Notes under the pieces: model-generated
Told to the model about the DNA's origin: nothing
Database searches by the model: none
Seen by the model: the letters and a program-made list of their open reading frames with translations, nothing else
Part shown: piece after piece, positions 1 to 10,205 of the stretch
Numbering within the stretch: position 1 is the stretch's first letter
How the letters are laid out: the number at the start of each line of letters is the position of its first letter
Position numbers and translations under genes: made by a program
NCBI GenBank assembly: GCA_036583965.1
Contig: JAZBQD010000015.1
Location: 85,635,309-85,699,308, forward strand
From: Prunella strophiata
Taxonomy: Eukaryota; Chordata; Aves; Passeriformes; Prunellidae
Length of the DNA stretch: 64,000 bases
Reading direction: 5' to 3'

Positions 1-1632
1 CTCATGAAGTATTCAAGCAGTAATTCTTTAACCTCCTTCTGAGAAGGTATGCTATTTACACAAGAATAAAGACAAAGGTTTCAGGTCAAATGAAATGTGC
101 AAGATTGGTATACTGAGATAACCTGGATCTTAGTTCTGTCACGGGTCACTGTGACAACTTCTTTGGTGAAGTTTTCACGTGAACCTTGACATTTTTAAAA
201 TTAAGAAGAGTTGAAAAAAGTACCATTTTTTAAGGAAACTCAATGAAACTTAGAGAGCAGTGATTCAGATACCATGAACAGAGGGGTTCGTTGAACATTT
301 TTAGATGCTTTGTTCACAATCTGATGAAATTATCACCTGACAACAGATGATCCAACAGTTACTTTTGTGCTCACTTTGTGATTTTTTTACAGTTACTGCT
401 GTGCATATGTTCAGCTATTTTTCATGCATACTCAGAACCACACTAAGAACATAAGGAACTGTCTTGCTGCAATCCTGTTTTATCTGTAATTCATTAAGTG
501 ATGTACACATACTCTAAGGCATGCAAAAAAAATTAAAAAAAATTAAGAAATATAGATTTCTGCATGTCTACAAGAAGATACCTAGGTTATAGAAAATAAA
601 ATGTAAAATATATTTGAGATCTACATTTCCAACACAACTTACTTGAAGGGTCATGCTCTGTAAACATTACCAACTGGTAGTAAAACCCCATAAATACAAG
701 TAACCCAAAAGGTAACTGTGCAATGTTATCTGATGCATCTCAAAAAGTCAGATAACTTGAGATACAAGCTGTCAGTGTTTAAAATAAAAGGAATAGTTTA
801 TCAAAGTTATGTTGTTTGGCTAAAAAAGAATTTTATAATCTAAAACTAGTATATGCAAATTCATCCAAGGCTGACTGCAGGTAAGGAAAACTAGTTATGT
901 TCAAATAGAATATGAGGCAACTTTAATATTCATGTACACCACGACAGCCTGTATTCAAGTTTCCAGAGTGCCTCAATAAACACTTTGCAGAGACTCTAGA
1001 TGGGTAGGAGGCTGCAGAATGGCTACACTGAATCAGAAAATATCCCATTTCCATGGGATTAAGACATCAAAAATCTCCTTGGTCAACAGAACAGTTTTGT
1101 GTCAGAGTGTTATGAGTGCTGTCTTAAATGAAAACCACAACACTTCAGCACATCCTTTGAAATAAACCCACTCAGCTACACAGTAAGCAGAGAGCAGACC
1201 TCTGACATTCTCCAAGATGCACAGCATGTAAGAGGAACCTCTTGGTGAGGAGGTGCCAATATTTGAAGAAAACATATTCACTGACAGATGGCTTCAAGTG
1301 CTGTGAAGTGCATTGGCTCTATTCTAGATGTGATAATCCCAAGCAACACATATGTGAGTCAGTCTCTGTCAGCCACATTAAGGATACAATATGTTCTGTA
1401 AGTGGGACAGTGACAGCAGAGTCAACAGAACTACTTACAGGTCCAAAATCCAAGGGGGTCCTTCTAAAATATTCTCTAACATCATCCAGCAAATTCACTT
1501 CCTTTTATCTACAGACCTGCTAGCAATGCCTCACTAGTACTCACATTCAAAAAGCAGAAGTTAAGTTTACGGTAAGTATCAAATACTTCTAATTTCATGG
1601 ACAGTGGGTAAAATGCTTGGAAAAACACATAC
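1..1632 (-). other. SLC35B3: SLC35B3 intron (partial, runs off the left edge)
   Basis: This stretch follows the splice donor of the exon at 1633-1754 on the minus strand, so it should be intron. I looked for the next expected segment of the transporter on the minus strand and did not find it, so the remaining exons are probably left of base 1. The sequence is AT-rich with no recognisable repeat. A short open frame at 1242-1523 on the plus strand begins at TTG and resembles nothing I know. Confidence 0.7.
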
Positions 1633-1754
1633 CTTCTTCTTTTGTCCTGAATCAACTGCAATTCTATTAGTCCAAAAATGGAATAAAATCCAAATTGCAC
1701 TAAAGTGAGGTACCAACCAAAAGGTTTAAAACCTTCCACTGAAAATATCAATTC
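1633..1754 (-). CDS. SLC35B3: SLC35B3 coding exon (second transmembrane region)
   Basis: This exon belongs to the Golgi antiporter that brings the sulfate donor PAPS (3'-phosphoadenosine 5'-phosphosulfate) into the Golgi lumen for sulfation of glycans and proteins (PAPST2, nucleotide-sugar transporter family). On the minus strand it opens after a pyrimidine-rich acceptor ending TATAG, reads ELIFSVEGFKPFGWYLTLVQ and continues through a hydrophobic helix to ELQLIQDKRR. It ends at a good donor (AAG|GTATGTG) in phase 2. The exon is 122 nt, 40 codons plus two bases. It joins in frame to the exon at 3050-3328, whose last codons are LIYGYLQ. The match to vertebrate SLC35B3 is recognised from memory of the family and is close throughout. 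Confidence 0.95.
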
Positions 1755-3049
1755 CTATAAAAACAAAAACCCACCAAAGTCATGTATGTACACCAAAATA
1801 TTAAGTGGACAAAAAAAAAATCAACACACCTTTTTACTTTGTGTACATGCAAATCTAGCCTTTGCAGTTGCTGGTTATTAACTAGATTTATCTGCCATAT
1901 ATAACTTGCAAAAATATTGAAAAAGAAAAGACAATTTAGGTTCTCCAAAATGAAAAAGAAAATGTACTGTTGTTGTAAATACACTAAAATTAATGGATCA
2001 ATTCATTAGGGGAATACATTTGATGCATTAGTAATTATCTCATATTACAGATAGCTTCCTGCCTGCCTTTTTTCTGCTTTTCCATTCATTTACTTCAGTA
2101 GACTGTTTCTATTCAGATTTTATAAACATCTCAGGATAAATTTAACAAAAATTTTCTCTAACAAACATGCTTACTGATAATTTTCAGCTTTTAAGAATGC
2201 ACACCTAATATTTTGAGTGCCTGTATTAAATAGCACTTGTGAGTTCATAAAAATCTGCACGCTGTAGGAATATTTCAAACCAGAGCAATTTCTAATGGAA
2301 AAAATACATCCACTGCATAAAGACTTATGTAGGTGTATCAGTTAAAGAAACAAAAGGCTACCTAATATTTGCCTTTTTGAGATTCTGCTTTTAATTACTG
2401 ATCATGTTCTCCTAACTCTTTTGAAGTAACTTTATGTTAACAAACTTCTCAGTTGCTTTTGAAAACTGCATTAGAAACATGATTTTTAATTATCAAGTTT
2501 TTTAATCACTGCTTTATTGAAAATACACAATTAATTTAAAAATAATTTAAAAAGGGAATATAAATGTAAGATAAGAGATAAGAGAGATAAGACCTCTCAA
2601 CATAAAAGAGAAAAGATTAGCAGAATGGTAAATATTTAACTGAAAAGGCATAAACATTATCCTTTTGATTAAAAAATTACCATGGTACATGTTTCAGCTC
2701 TGTCCTGAGAGCAGAGAGAAAAATAAGATAACTGTAACTGTACAGTACTCATGGAACTTAGGGAGATCTAAAGGTTTCAGCATCAATGAAGACTTTGGTG
2801 TATCTTGCACACAGAAGTAAAAGATCAAGTTATGAAAATCCAAGTGATCTAAACTTTACAGGCACACAAACCATAATGGCAACTTAGATTATATATTATT
2901 TGCTGTTCTTGAATACTGAAAGGCTGACTTTGCAATAAATATCTAGTTTAAACAACTATACATATTTAAATACACACTATATTATTATGCTATTGAAAAA
3001 GAAAAGGGGTAGGAGGAATTGGCCTAAGACACAAGTTCATAATATTTAC
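1755..3049 (-). other. SLC35B3: SLC35B3 intron
   Basis: This is the intron between the two recognised coding exons, with GTAAAT at its donor (minus strand, bases 3049-3044) and TATAG at its acceptor (1755). It is about 1.3 kb and AT-rich, with A/T homopolymer runs and no mobile element I can identify. Confidence 0.85.
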
Positions 3050-3328
3050 CTGTAAATATCCATAGATTAGATAAAACATAAAAACTCCAGAAACACAGAT
3101 GAAAAATTGAGTAGGTTTGCTAAATTTGCTGAGATTCATGCCAAGAACTACAACATCATCTACTGATTTGATATGGGGAGACATAGCTTGAGATTTGGAA
3201 GGTACACTGATGGAAATGTATTTTCTTGATGAAGTGAATTTCAGATCCATGGTTTCTGGCTCGCTGCATTCGGGGCTATTGTTGTCTTCTGCCTGCTTTT
3301 CTCCTTCTGTGTGTTTTCTGTTTGAAAG
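3050..3328 (-). CDS. SLC35B3: SLC35B3 N-terminal coding exon
   Basis: This exon encodes the cytosolic N-terminus and first membrane helix of PAPST2. The conserved core starts MDLKFTSSRKYISISVPSK, passes through HIKSVDDVVVLGMNLSKF and enters a hydrophobic stretch ending LIYGYLQ just before the donor CAG|GTAAAT. The ATG at 3248-3250 has a strong context (A at -3, G at +4). The frame is open for 26 codons upstream of it, and that acidic stretch (AEDNNSPECSEPET) lines up with residues before the internal methionine of the mammalian protein. Translation may therefore begin in an upstream exon, with MDLKF internal, or at this ATG. The acceptor is TTTCTTTCAG at 3329-3338; a second AG 11 bases further in would also work. 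Confidence 0.93.
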
Positions 3329-3483
3329 CTGAAAGAAATGCTAAAGTCAGATGGGACACAACATACATCCTTCCAACAACAACAGTAAATGAATGCGACA
3401 TTTATAGGGAAAATATAAAGGTTTTGGAGTTTTGTTGAATTGTTTTTATTCACAAATTTTACTTATCTTTTCTGATGTCCAAA

Positions 3484-3520
3484 GTTAACATCAGTTAACT
3501 TTGTTAACAGCAAAGTTAAC
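3484..3520. promoter_or_regulatory. Cluster of four GTTAAC palindromes
   Basis: GTTAAC occurs at 3484, 3494, 3503 and 3515, four copies in 37 bp. Each is a palindrome and is the half-site of the HNF1-type homeodomain consensus. The spacing is 9-12 bp, about one helical turn. The cluster lies in the first intron, about 150 bp upstream of the N-terminal coding exon. A regulatory role is inference only; it could also be a local slippage product. Confidence 0.3.
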
Positions 3521-5600
3521 ACTAGAGGCCATCAACACTTCATGAAAGCAGTTTTGCTTCATTCCTACACTTGACACAGCAAACAAATCAACCAATCAAC
3601 CCCAAAACATCAGCAACAGAAAACCAGCTTGAGTTTCTCAACATCTCTAACTGGTCCTATCAGGTGCTCACAGGAGTGACTGCCTGGGAGAGAAGTGATC
3701 CCCAAGACCAACTCACAGTCCAAGAACTGGTATTGATGCACTGTGGCTCTGCCTACCTTCCTTCATCTTCTCAGCAAAACACACCAGACTAGCTCACAAC
3801 ATGGGAAGCCTTGATAAAAACTACAGATTTGAGCCTATGACCGGTTACAAGCATGGAAGCCACAGAAGTTATCCCCTCATCCTCACATTTATTCACTATT
3901 TCAGAATTTATTCAGAGATTTTCAGAAAAGAACATGGAGATTGAAACAAGCAGATTGAGATGCCAGTCTCAAAAATCAGACTGTTTCATCTGATGAGGTC
4001 TATGATAGGTCTTTAATATTTATCACATGTGGCTATTTCCACATGTAACAGAACACAAAACTGGATGACTGAAGCCTAGAGAAGGAATGTAGCAGCTTAG
4101 TAGACTGAGATGCAAATAATTCTGTTCTCCAGCTCAGCAGACAGTAAATATGATATTTGATGAGTTTTTTTAAAGATAAAACACACTGGTCAGCCAATTG
4201 TCCCAAGATTTTTTTACTGTGTTTGTCCCAACTGTTTAGCGATTCGTTTTTCCCAGCTCAAGAATAATTCTCCTCATTACACATGCATTAAAAATGCTTT
4301 CCCCATTGTTTTTAAATTGAAAATGTCCTAGTATATTAATACTAAATCATGCAACAAATGTAGTCTGCAAGAACACTGGTAAACACAATATATTATACAA
4401 TACTAGAAATTTTAAGGTTAGCTGAAAAATTAAGTATTAGGATGAAGCTTGCAATGTGCTTATGTTTTCTCCTTTCATATGATCTACTATCAGGTTGGAA
4501 CAAGACTCCCACTTGAGTTCTGAAGGAACATCTTAGGGAGTATAACAGAAGTTTAGGGACCACAATAATTATTTGTGCTTAAATTCATAGCTCTTCACCT
4601 CAAGATCAAAAGTGAGAGGTAGAAAGTTTACCCCTGTGGATTTTTAGCTAATCCCAACATGAAGTGACCATAAAACAAAAGAAAAAAAGTCTTAGACTAA
4701 TTTTTGTAAAACCAGAAAAACACTAATGTCAGACAGGGAGGCATGAGTGAGCCTTCACATATAATAGAGTTCTGATCACCCTCAGAGAAAGATTGAAAGA
4801 GCAATGGCAAACAAGGGTTATCAGGATGGAGGAGCAGGTTGCCCATCTTAGGAACTGAAATGAAAACATAACTTGTCTAGCCTAACAAAACCCCAGTGAA
4901 AATAAAACAGACCTGCTTTCAATACAAGTATGGAGTACCACTAAGGAGAAAAAATAGGTTTTCATTTTAAGGACAAAAGAATGAGAGCAAGTATGAAGTG
5001 ATCACGAACAAATTTATGCTTGCTAGACTCTCTGGTTAGCCAGCTTTTTCTCAGGAACTGGCTGGACATTGATCTACCTGTGGGAGGAGTGATCATCTTT
5101 ACATCACCTCTTTTGGTTTGCTTCTCTTTTCCTATATTTTTCTCCACTTCTTAAAAAATATTTATCTCAATCCATAATTTTAATTTTTTACTCTTCCTCT
5201 CCTCTCACCCCATCCCTCCAGGTGTGTAATGCTGAGCTGCCTACCAGCATTAAACCACACAATTAACATAATCTTCGATTTTCAACTATTGCTATTAAAA
5301 ATATTTCCTCAGGAACACCATCAGATTTTACAGTCTCTCCACTTAATTTTCTGCAGATTACTGAGTCTGTCCTGAAAGTAGTAAGAAACACTGATCACTC
5401 CAGACACACCCACGACCATCCATAAAACTATGATACATGGTAATTGGTTTTTTTTTACATCCTTCAAAGAAAATTATGTAACAGCTGAAGAAACTGTAAA
5501 TGTATGCATGCATTTGAAACAGTCTCCCCGAGTAATTTCATTAGCAACAGTGACAGAACTTTTCTGAACTTCCCAGTGACTTCTCAAACTGCTATTTTTC

Positions 5601-5646
5601 TAAGTACGAAAAGTTATTCCTACTAAGTACGAAAAGTTATTCCTAC
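5601..5646. repeat. 23-bp perfect tandem duplication
   Basis: The 23-bp unit beginning TAAGTACGAAAAG and ending TTCCTAC is present twice in direct succession (5601-5623 and 5624-5646) with no differences. It is probably a recent slippage or replication event, and it lies in the SLC35B3 first intron. Confidence 0.95.
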
Positions 5647-6149
5647 TCCTCTCATCAAAATTTCTCAAGCACCTAATTCACATCTTGAACAGACATACAG
5701 AAAAAAATCTGTTTTATGAAGAGTTAAGAGCTATCCTGATTTGTGTAAAATACCAATTTCCCTCTCTTCTTTCTCCTCCTGTGGGTAAAAGTGTAAACAA
5801 CAGTTTCTTTAGATCAAAGACTTCCTGTTTCTTCCCTTTAAAAAAAAAATCCCTTGCAGATCAGTACTTTAAACTAGCACACAAAATAATGATTATTATA
5901 CGAAGGAAAAACAAATTAACAAGTGAGTACAGAAACAAAATTTCTTTTGCCTCCAAAAAATTAACGACTTGTACTAAGCATGGAAAAAATATCATGAAGG
6001 AGCTCGAGCCTTGGTTGGCCAAAGTTTTTTAACACTGAAGAACATCTGTTAAACCCATCACTTTGGCAGAAACCAGCGCCTTAGTCCGTTCAGAAAAACT
6101 GCTCTGCTGAGACACACAAGGCAAGCTCCACGTTGGCTTTGGCCGTGCC

Positions 6150-6745
6150 CCTCCGGAGACTGTGCCAGCAATGCTTGGTGGCAGGACAGCAGCCTGGCAC
6201 CTCAGCAGGGAGGTGACAGGGAAGCCAAAGTCCACCTGCGGGAAACCTGAGCACATACTTTGCTTGACTCTACCTGCGTCCTGCTCCAGAGGCAAAAGAG
6301 GGAAGGGGACAGGGTCCAGCATGAGCCCTGAGGCTTCCCTCCTGCCCGCTCGCCTGCGCCAGGTGTGTCCCTTCCCGAGCGCCTGGCAGCTGTCCCGGGC
6401 AGGGCTGGCACCGGCTCTCCAGCCGCCATTCCCCGCCCTTCCCCCGGGAAAGGGAACCCGCGGCACGCTGCCTCCTCGGGCCGGCCGAAACCCTCCCGAC
6501 CCCCGCGTCAGCCTCCTCCCGCTCCCCATCCCGCCCCCGCGCCCCTCACCGCCGCGCCCACGGCACCTCGACACCGGGCGACGCCTCGCGGGGAGCGACC
6601 CCGCCTCCTTCCCGCTCGCCCCCCGTCCCAGAGGGAGGGAGGAAAGGATAGGGAAGAGGCTCCGCCCCAGTACCTGTCCGGCGGGCGAGGAGGGGCACGG
6701 CGGCTCCGGCCGGCCGCCCACCCGCCAGCGCGTCCGGCCCGCCGG
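6150..6745. promoter_or_regulatory. SLC35B3: CpG-island promoter of SLC35B3
   Basis: The base composition changes abruptly from AT-rich to very GC-rich with dense CpG, most strongly from about 6400 to 6745. GC boxes (CCGCCCC on the plus strand) are visible near 6531 and 6662. The island sits just upstream of the minus-strand SLC35B3 coding exons and is the only such island in the window, so it is the natural promoter. The plus-strand open frames here read in several frames and are composition artefacts. Any divergent plus-strand transcript would be speculative. Confidence 0.75.
6550..6743 (-). other. SLC35B3: Candidate SLC35B3 first exon (mostly 5' UTR)
   Basis: Two plausible minus-strand splice donors lie in the CpG island: GCG|GTGAGG, with the exon ending at 6550, and CAG|GTACTG, with the exon ending at 6674. 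I cannot place the transcription start. With the second donor, the frame through exon 1 joins in frame to the open stretch ahead of MDLKF, but exon 1 has no ATG in that frame, so it may be untranslated. The right boundary given is simply where the minisatellite begins. Confidence 0.4.
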
Positions 6746-6866
6746 GATGGCCGCAGGGATGGCCGGCGGGATGGCAGCCGGGATGGGCCCGCGGGATGGG
6801 CGGGCCGGGATGGGCCGCGGGATGGCGGCCGGGATGGCCGGCGGGATGGCAGCCGGGATGGCCCCT
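6744..6866. repeat. Degenerate 12-14 bp repeats flanking the minisatellite
   Basis: Ten imperfect units, each starting GGGATGG, precede the homogeneous array. They are mostly 12 bp (for example GGGATGGCCGCA, GGGATGGCAGCC, GGGATGGCCGGC) with one of 13 and one of 14 bp. Two units recur in the same order (GGCCGGC then GGCAGCC endings), indicating a small internal duplication. This looks like the ancestral edge from which the regular array expanded. Confidence 0.9.
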
Positions 6867-8400
6867 GGGATGGGCCGCCGGGATGGGCCCCTGGGATGGG
6901 CCGCCGGGATGGGCCCCTGGGATGGGCCGCCGGGATGGGCCCCTGGGATGGGCCGCCGGGATGGGCCCCTGGGATGGGCCGCCGGGATGGGCCCCTGGGA
7001 TGGGCCGCCGGGATGGGCCCCTGGGATGGGCCGCCGGGATGGGCCCCTGGGATGGGCCGCCGGGATGGGCCCCTGGGATGGGCCGCCGGGATGGGCCCCT
7101 GGGATGGGCCGCCGGGATGGGCCCCTGGGATGGGCCGCCGGGATGGGCCCCTGGGATGGGCCGCCGGGATGGGCCCCTGGGATGGGCCGCCGGGATGGGC
7201 CCCTGGGATGGGCCGCCGGGATGGGCCCCTGGGATGGGCCGCCGGGATGGGCCCCTGGGATGGGCCGCCGGGATGGGCCCCTGGGATGGGCCGCCGGGAT
7301 GGGCCCCTGGGATGGGCCGCCGGGATGGGCCCCTGGGATGGGCCGCCGGGATGGGCCCCTGGGATGGGCCGCCGGGATGGGCCCCTGGGATGGGCCGCCG
7401 GGATGGGCCCCTGGGATGGGCCGCCGGGATGGGCCCCTGGGATGGGCCGCCGGGATGGGCCCCTGGGATGGGCCGCCGGGATGGGCCCCTGGGATGGGCC
7501 GCCGGGATGGGCCCCTGGGATGGGCCGCCGGGATGGGCCCCTGGGATGGGCCGCCGGGATGGGCCCCTGGGATGGGCCGCCGGGATGGGCCCCTGGGATG
7601 GGCCGCCGGGATGGGCCCCTGGGATGGGCCGCCGGGATGGGCCCCTGGGATGGGCCGCCGGGATGGGCCCCTGGGATGGGCCGCCGGGATGGGCCCCTGG
7701 GATGGGCCGCCGGGATGGGCCCCTGGGATGGGCCGCCGGGATGGGCCCCTGGGATGGGCCGCCGGGATGGGCCCCTGGGATGGGCCGCCGGGATGGGCCC
7801 CTGGGATGGGCCGCCGGGATGGGCCCCTGGGATGGGCCGCCGGGATGGGCCCCTGGGATGGGCCGCCGGGATGGGCCCCTGGGATGGGCCGCCGGGATGG
7901 GCCCCTGGGATGGGCCGCCGGGATGGGCCCCTGGGATGGGCCGCCGGGATGGGCCCCTGGGATGGGCCGCCGGGATGGGCCCCTGGGATGGGCCGCCGGG
8001 ATGGGCCCCTGGGATGGGCCGCCGGGATGGGCCCCTGGGATGGGCCGCCGGGATGGGCCCCTGGGATGGGCCGCCGGGATGGGCCCCTGGGATGGGCCGC
8101 CGGGATGGGCCCCTGGGATGGGCCGCCGGGATGGGCCCCTGGGATGGGCCGCCGGGATGGGCCCCTGGGATGGGCCGCCGGGATGGGCCCCTGGGATGGG
8201 CCGCCGGGATGGGCCCCTGGGATGGGCCGCCGGGATGGGCCCCTGGGATGGGCCGCCGGGATGGGCCCCTGGGATGGGCCGCCGGGATGGGCCCCTGGGA
8301 TGGGCCGCCGGGATGGGCCCCTGGGATGGGCCGCCGGGATGGGCCCCTGGGATGGGCCGCCGGGATGGGCCCCTGGGATGGGCCGCCGGGATGGGCCCCT
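6867..8400. repeat. 26-bp GC-rich minisatellite, 59 copies
   Basis: The unit is two alternating 13-mers, GGGATGGGCCGCC and GGGATGGGCCCCT. The span is 1534 bp, exactly 59 x 26, and I saw no variant copy by eye. The unit has no stop codon in any of the six frames and 26 is not a multiple of three. Long open frames therefore run through it in every frame, with a 26-residue protein period; these are artefacts. Each unit carries two CpGs and four GGG runs on the plus strand. The array abuts the SLC35B3 CpG-island promoter on its upstream side. Confidence 0.97.
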
Positions 8401-8825
8401 AGAGCAAGGTGACACAGAACACATCCAGGAGGTTTTGGAATGTCTCCACAACCTCCCTGGGCAGCCTGCTCCAGTGCTCTGCCACCCTCAATGTAAAGAA
8501 GTTTTTTCTCGTGTTGAGGTGGAACTTCTGTTTCAGTTTATGGCCATTGCTCCTCGTCCTCTCTCCGGGCGCCACTGGAAAGAGTCTGGCACCATCCTCT
8601 TGGCACCTGCCTCTGAGATAATTATATGCATTAATGAGATCCCCTCTCAGTCTTCTTTTCTCCAGACTAAACAGGCCCAGCTCCCTCAGTGTCTCCTCAT
8701 AAGAGAGGTGCTGCAGGCCCCAAATCATCTTTGCGTCCCTGTGCTGGTGCCTCCCCAGGAGCTGCTTGTCTCTCTCGTGCTGAGCAGCCCCGAGCTGGGC
8801 ACAGCGCTCCAGACGTGCCCTCACC
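8401..8825 (-). mobile_element. CR1 LINE fragment, C-terminal part of ORF2, lacking the 3' tail
   Basis: Read on the minus strand, this encodes the end of a CR1 ORF2 with few lesions: motifs such as [40 protein letters not shown] and [12 protein letters not shown]. It runs in one open frame to a TAG at 8399-8401, exactly at the junction with the minisatellite. The usual CR1 3' end, about 70-80 bp ending in ATTCTGTG-type repeats, is missing. Both ends touch minisatellite units. An intact frame suggests a fairly young insertion. Confidence 0.92.
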
Positions 8826-8980
8826 GGGAAGGGCCGCCGGGATGGGCCCCTGGGATGGGCCGCCGGGATGGGCCCCTGGGATGGGCCGCCGGGATGGGCC
8901 CCTGGGATGGGCCGCCGGGATGGGCCCCTGGGATGGGCCGCCGGGATGGGCCCCTGGGATGGGCCGCCGGGATGGGGGGA
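8826..8980. repeat. Continuation of the minisatellite beyond the CR1 fragment
   Basis: Eleven 13-mers alternate as in the main array. The first is GGGAAGGGCCGCC, one base different from the canonical GGGATGGGCCGCC, and the last decays into GGGATGGGGGGAA. The half-unit phase continues as though the CR1 piece had been placed cleanly between two half-units. Confidence 0.95.
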
Positions 8981-9311
8981 AGGGGCCCAGGGTGGCAGGA
9001 GCGCCGGGAGGGGCTCAGGAGCTCCTTGCCTGCCCGGGCTCCCTGCGGCTGCCAGGAGGGGTGACAGGGACACGTGTGCGGGTGTCACCTCGCCTCCCAG
9101 GTGTGCTGCGGGCAGGCGCTGCTGTAGGTCCGCAGCGACCGAGGCTGCCTCAATACTCTGGAAAAGCCTCCAGGAGCAGGCCATCGTATATCCACACCAC
9201 GGTGACATCAAGCTTGTTTGGAGACCTAAAAAGTTTTTCCCCGAGGTTTGGTTGATGCTCTGCTGTTCTGATGTGAGCAATGAATCACCTACCCAAAGCT
9301 GCTGCTTTCAT
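8981..9311. other. GC-rich shore beyond the minisatellite, no gene recognised
   Basis: CpG content falls gradually to background over this stretch. Open frames here continue from the repeat and resemble no protein I know. The stretch ends at a run of 25 A's. There is no AATAAA shortly before that run and no recognisable coding sequence, so I do not call it a retrocopy. Confidence 0.5.
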
Positions 9312-9336
9312 AAAAAAAAAAAAAAAAAAAAAAAAA
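9312..9336. repeat. Poly(A) run, 25 bp
   Basis: Twenty-five uninterrupted A's follow GCTTTCAT. It could be the tail of an unidentified retroposed sequence or simple homopolymer expansion. I found no target-site duplication. Confidence 0.9.
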
Positions 9337-10205
9337 GCGTTTAGAGATTCTTGTGCTCATTCCACATGAGACTGCACGAAGGAAATAATAAAAGTATTAA
9401 ATAATGACAAGTGAAAAGGTAAATGAAAGCAATAACAGCAGAATGCATAGAGCATAATGGCCAAAGGAATCAGGTAAAGAACTTGGAAGAAAGGTAGCTA
9501 AAGGCATTTTGGGCAAAATGTGCAAATTAGATGTCGCTTGAAAATACATAAAATCCAGTTATTATTCATATCAGTCTATAAAATGGCAGTGCTGTGTTTT
9601 CTGTAATTATGTGCAGAGGTATTTAACATTATACATAATCACTACAGGACAAGAGATATATATTTAGGAAATTCAAGCCTTTATGTTTACAATGTTTTAA
9701 AAGGTTTTTTTACCTTATCCAATGTTAGTGTAGTAAATCAATGCGTATTATAGATAGTAGCAACATGTGCTCCAACATTTAACGTCATATTTTTAAGGGT
9801 ATTTATTTAGTGGCAAACACAAAAAATTGTGTGCAATGGTTACTTAAAAATAAATAAACAAACAAAAATTTGAACCCCCTAAAACCTTTTAGCAACTAGC
9901 TATTTCTGAAAAATGGGATTAGTGATTATTGAGCAAAATATTTGCACCTGCCCTGTGAAGTTCCAGCGCTTCTTGGTTCAAGTTTCCTTTGCCTGATTGA
10001 GGGATTTCACATTTCACAAACAATTGTGCTTTTTTTTGCAGCAATATGGATTTCTGTGACAGAAGTAACTTCCCCAGTAACTCCAGTAAATATATTCAAG
10101 CTTGCATGTGACCAGCTGGGATTTCCTTGTTTTGTGTAAATAAATTCTCTGGATATGTCAGCTGTAATAAACTTTACTGTTACAGATCTAAGTGGAGTGA
10201 TTACA
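9337..10205. other. Intergenic AT-rich sequence
   Basis: Nothing recognisable is seen here: no repeat family, no splice-flanked open frame, only short A/T runs. Confidence 0.6.

Larger units (their letters stand above)
3329..6549 (-). other. SLC35B3: SLC35B3 first intron
   Basis: This AT-rich stretch lies between the N-terminal coding exon and the CpG-island promoter. It may hide a short upstream exon that I cannot pick out. It contains a cluster of four GTTAAC sites (3484-3520) and a 23-bp tandem duplication (5601-5646), listed separately. I recognise no mobile element. The right boundary depends on which of two candidate donors in the CpG island is used. Confidence 0.6.

Noticed and set aside
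6162..9064. Very long plus-strand open frames (up to 899 codons) and a 647-codon minus-strand frame
   Set aside because: All are products of a stop-free GC-rich tandem repeat open in every frame; the non-repeat ends resemble CpG-island noise and antisense CR1.
8399..9280. A 293-codon minus-strand frame with recognisable protein similarity
   Set aside because: The similarity is to the C-terminus of CR1 ORF2; the rest is minisatellite and flanking sequence, so it is not a host gene.
9312..9336. Poly(A) as the tail of a processed pseudogene
   Set aside because: There is no polyadenylation signal just upstream, no recognisable coding body and no target-site duplication.
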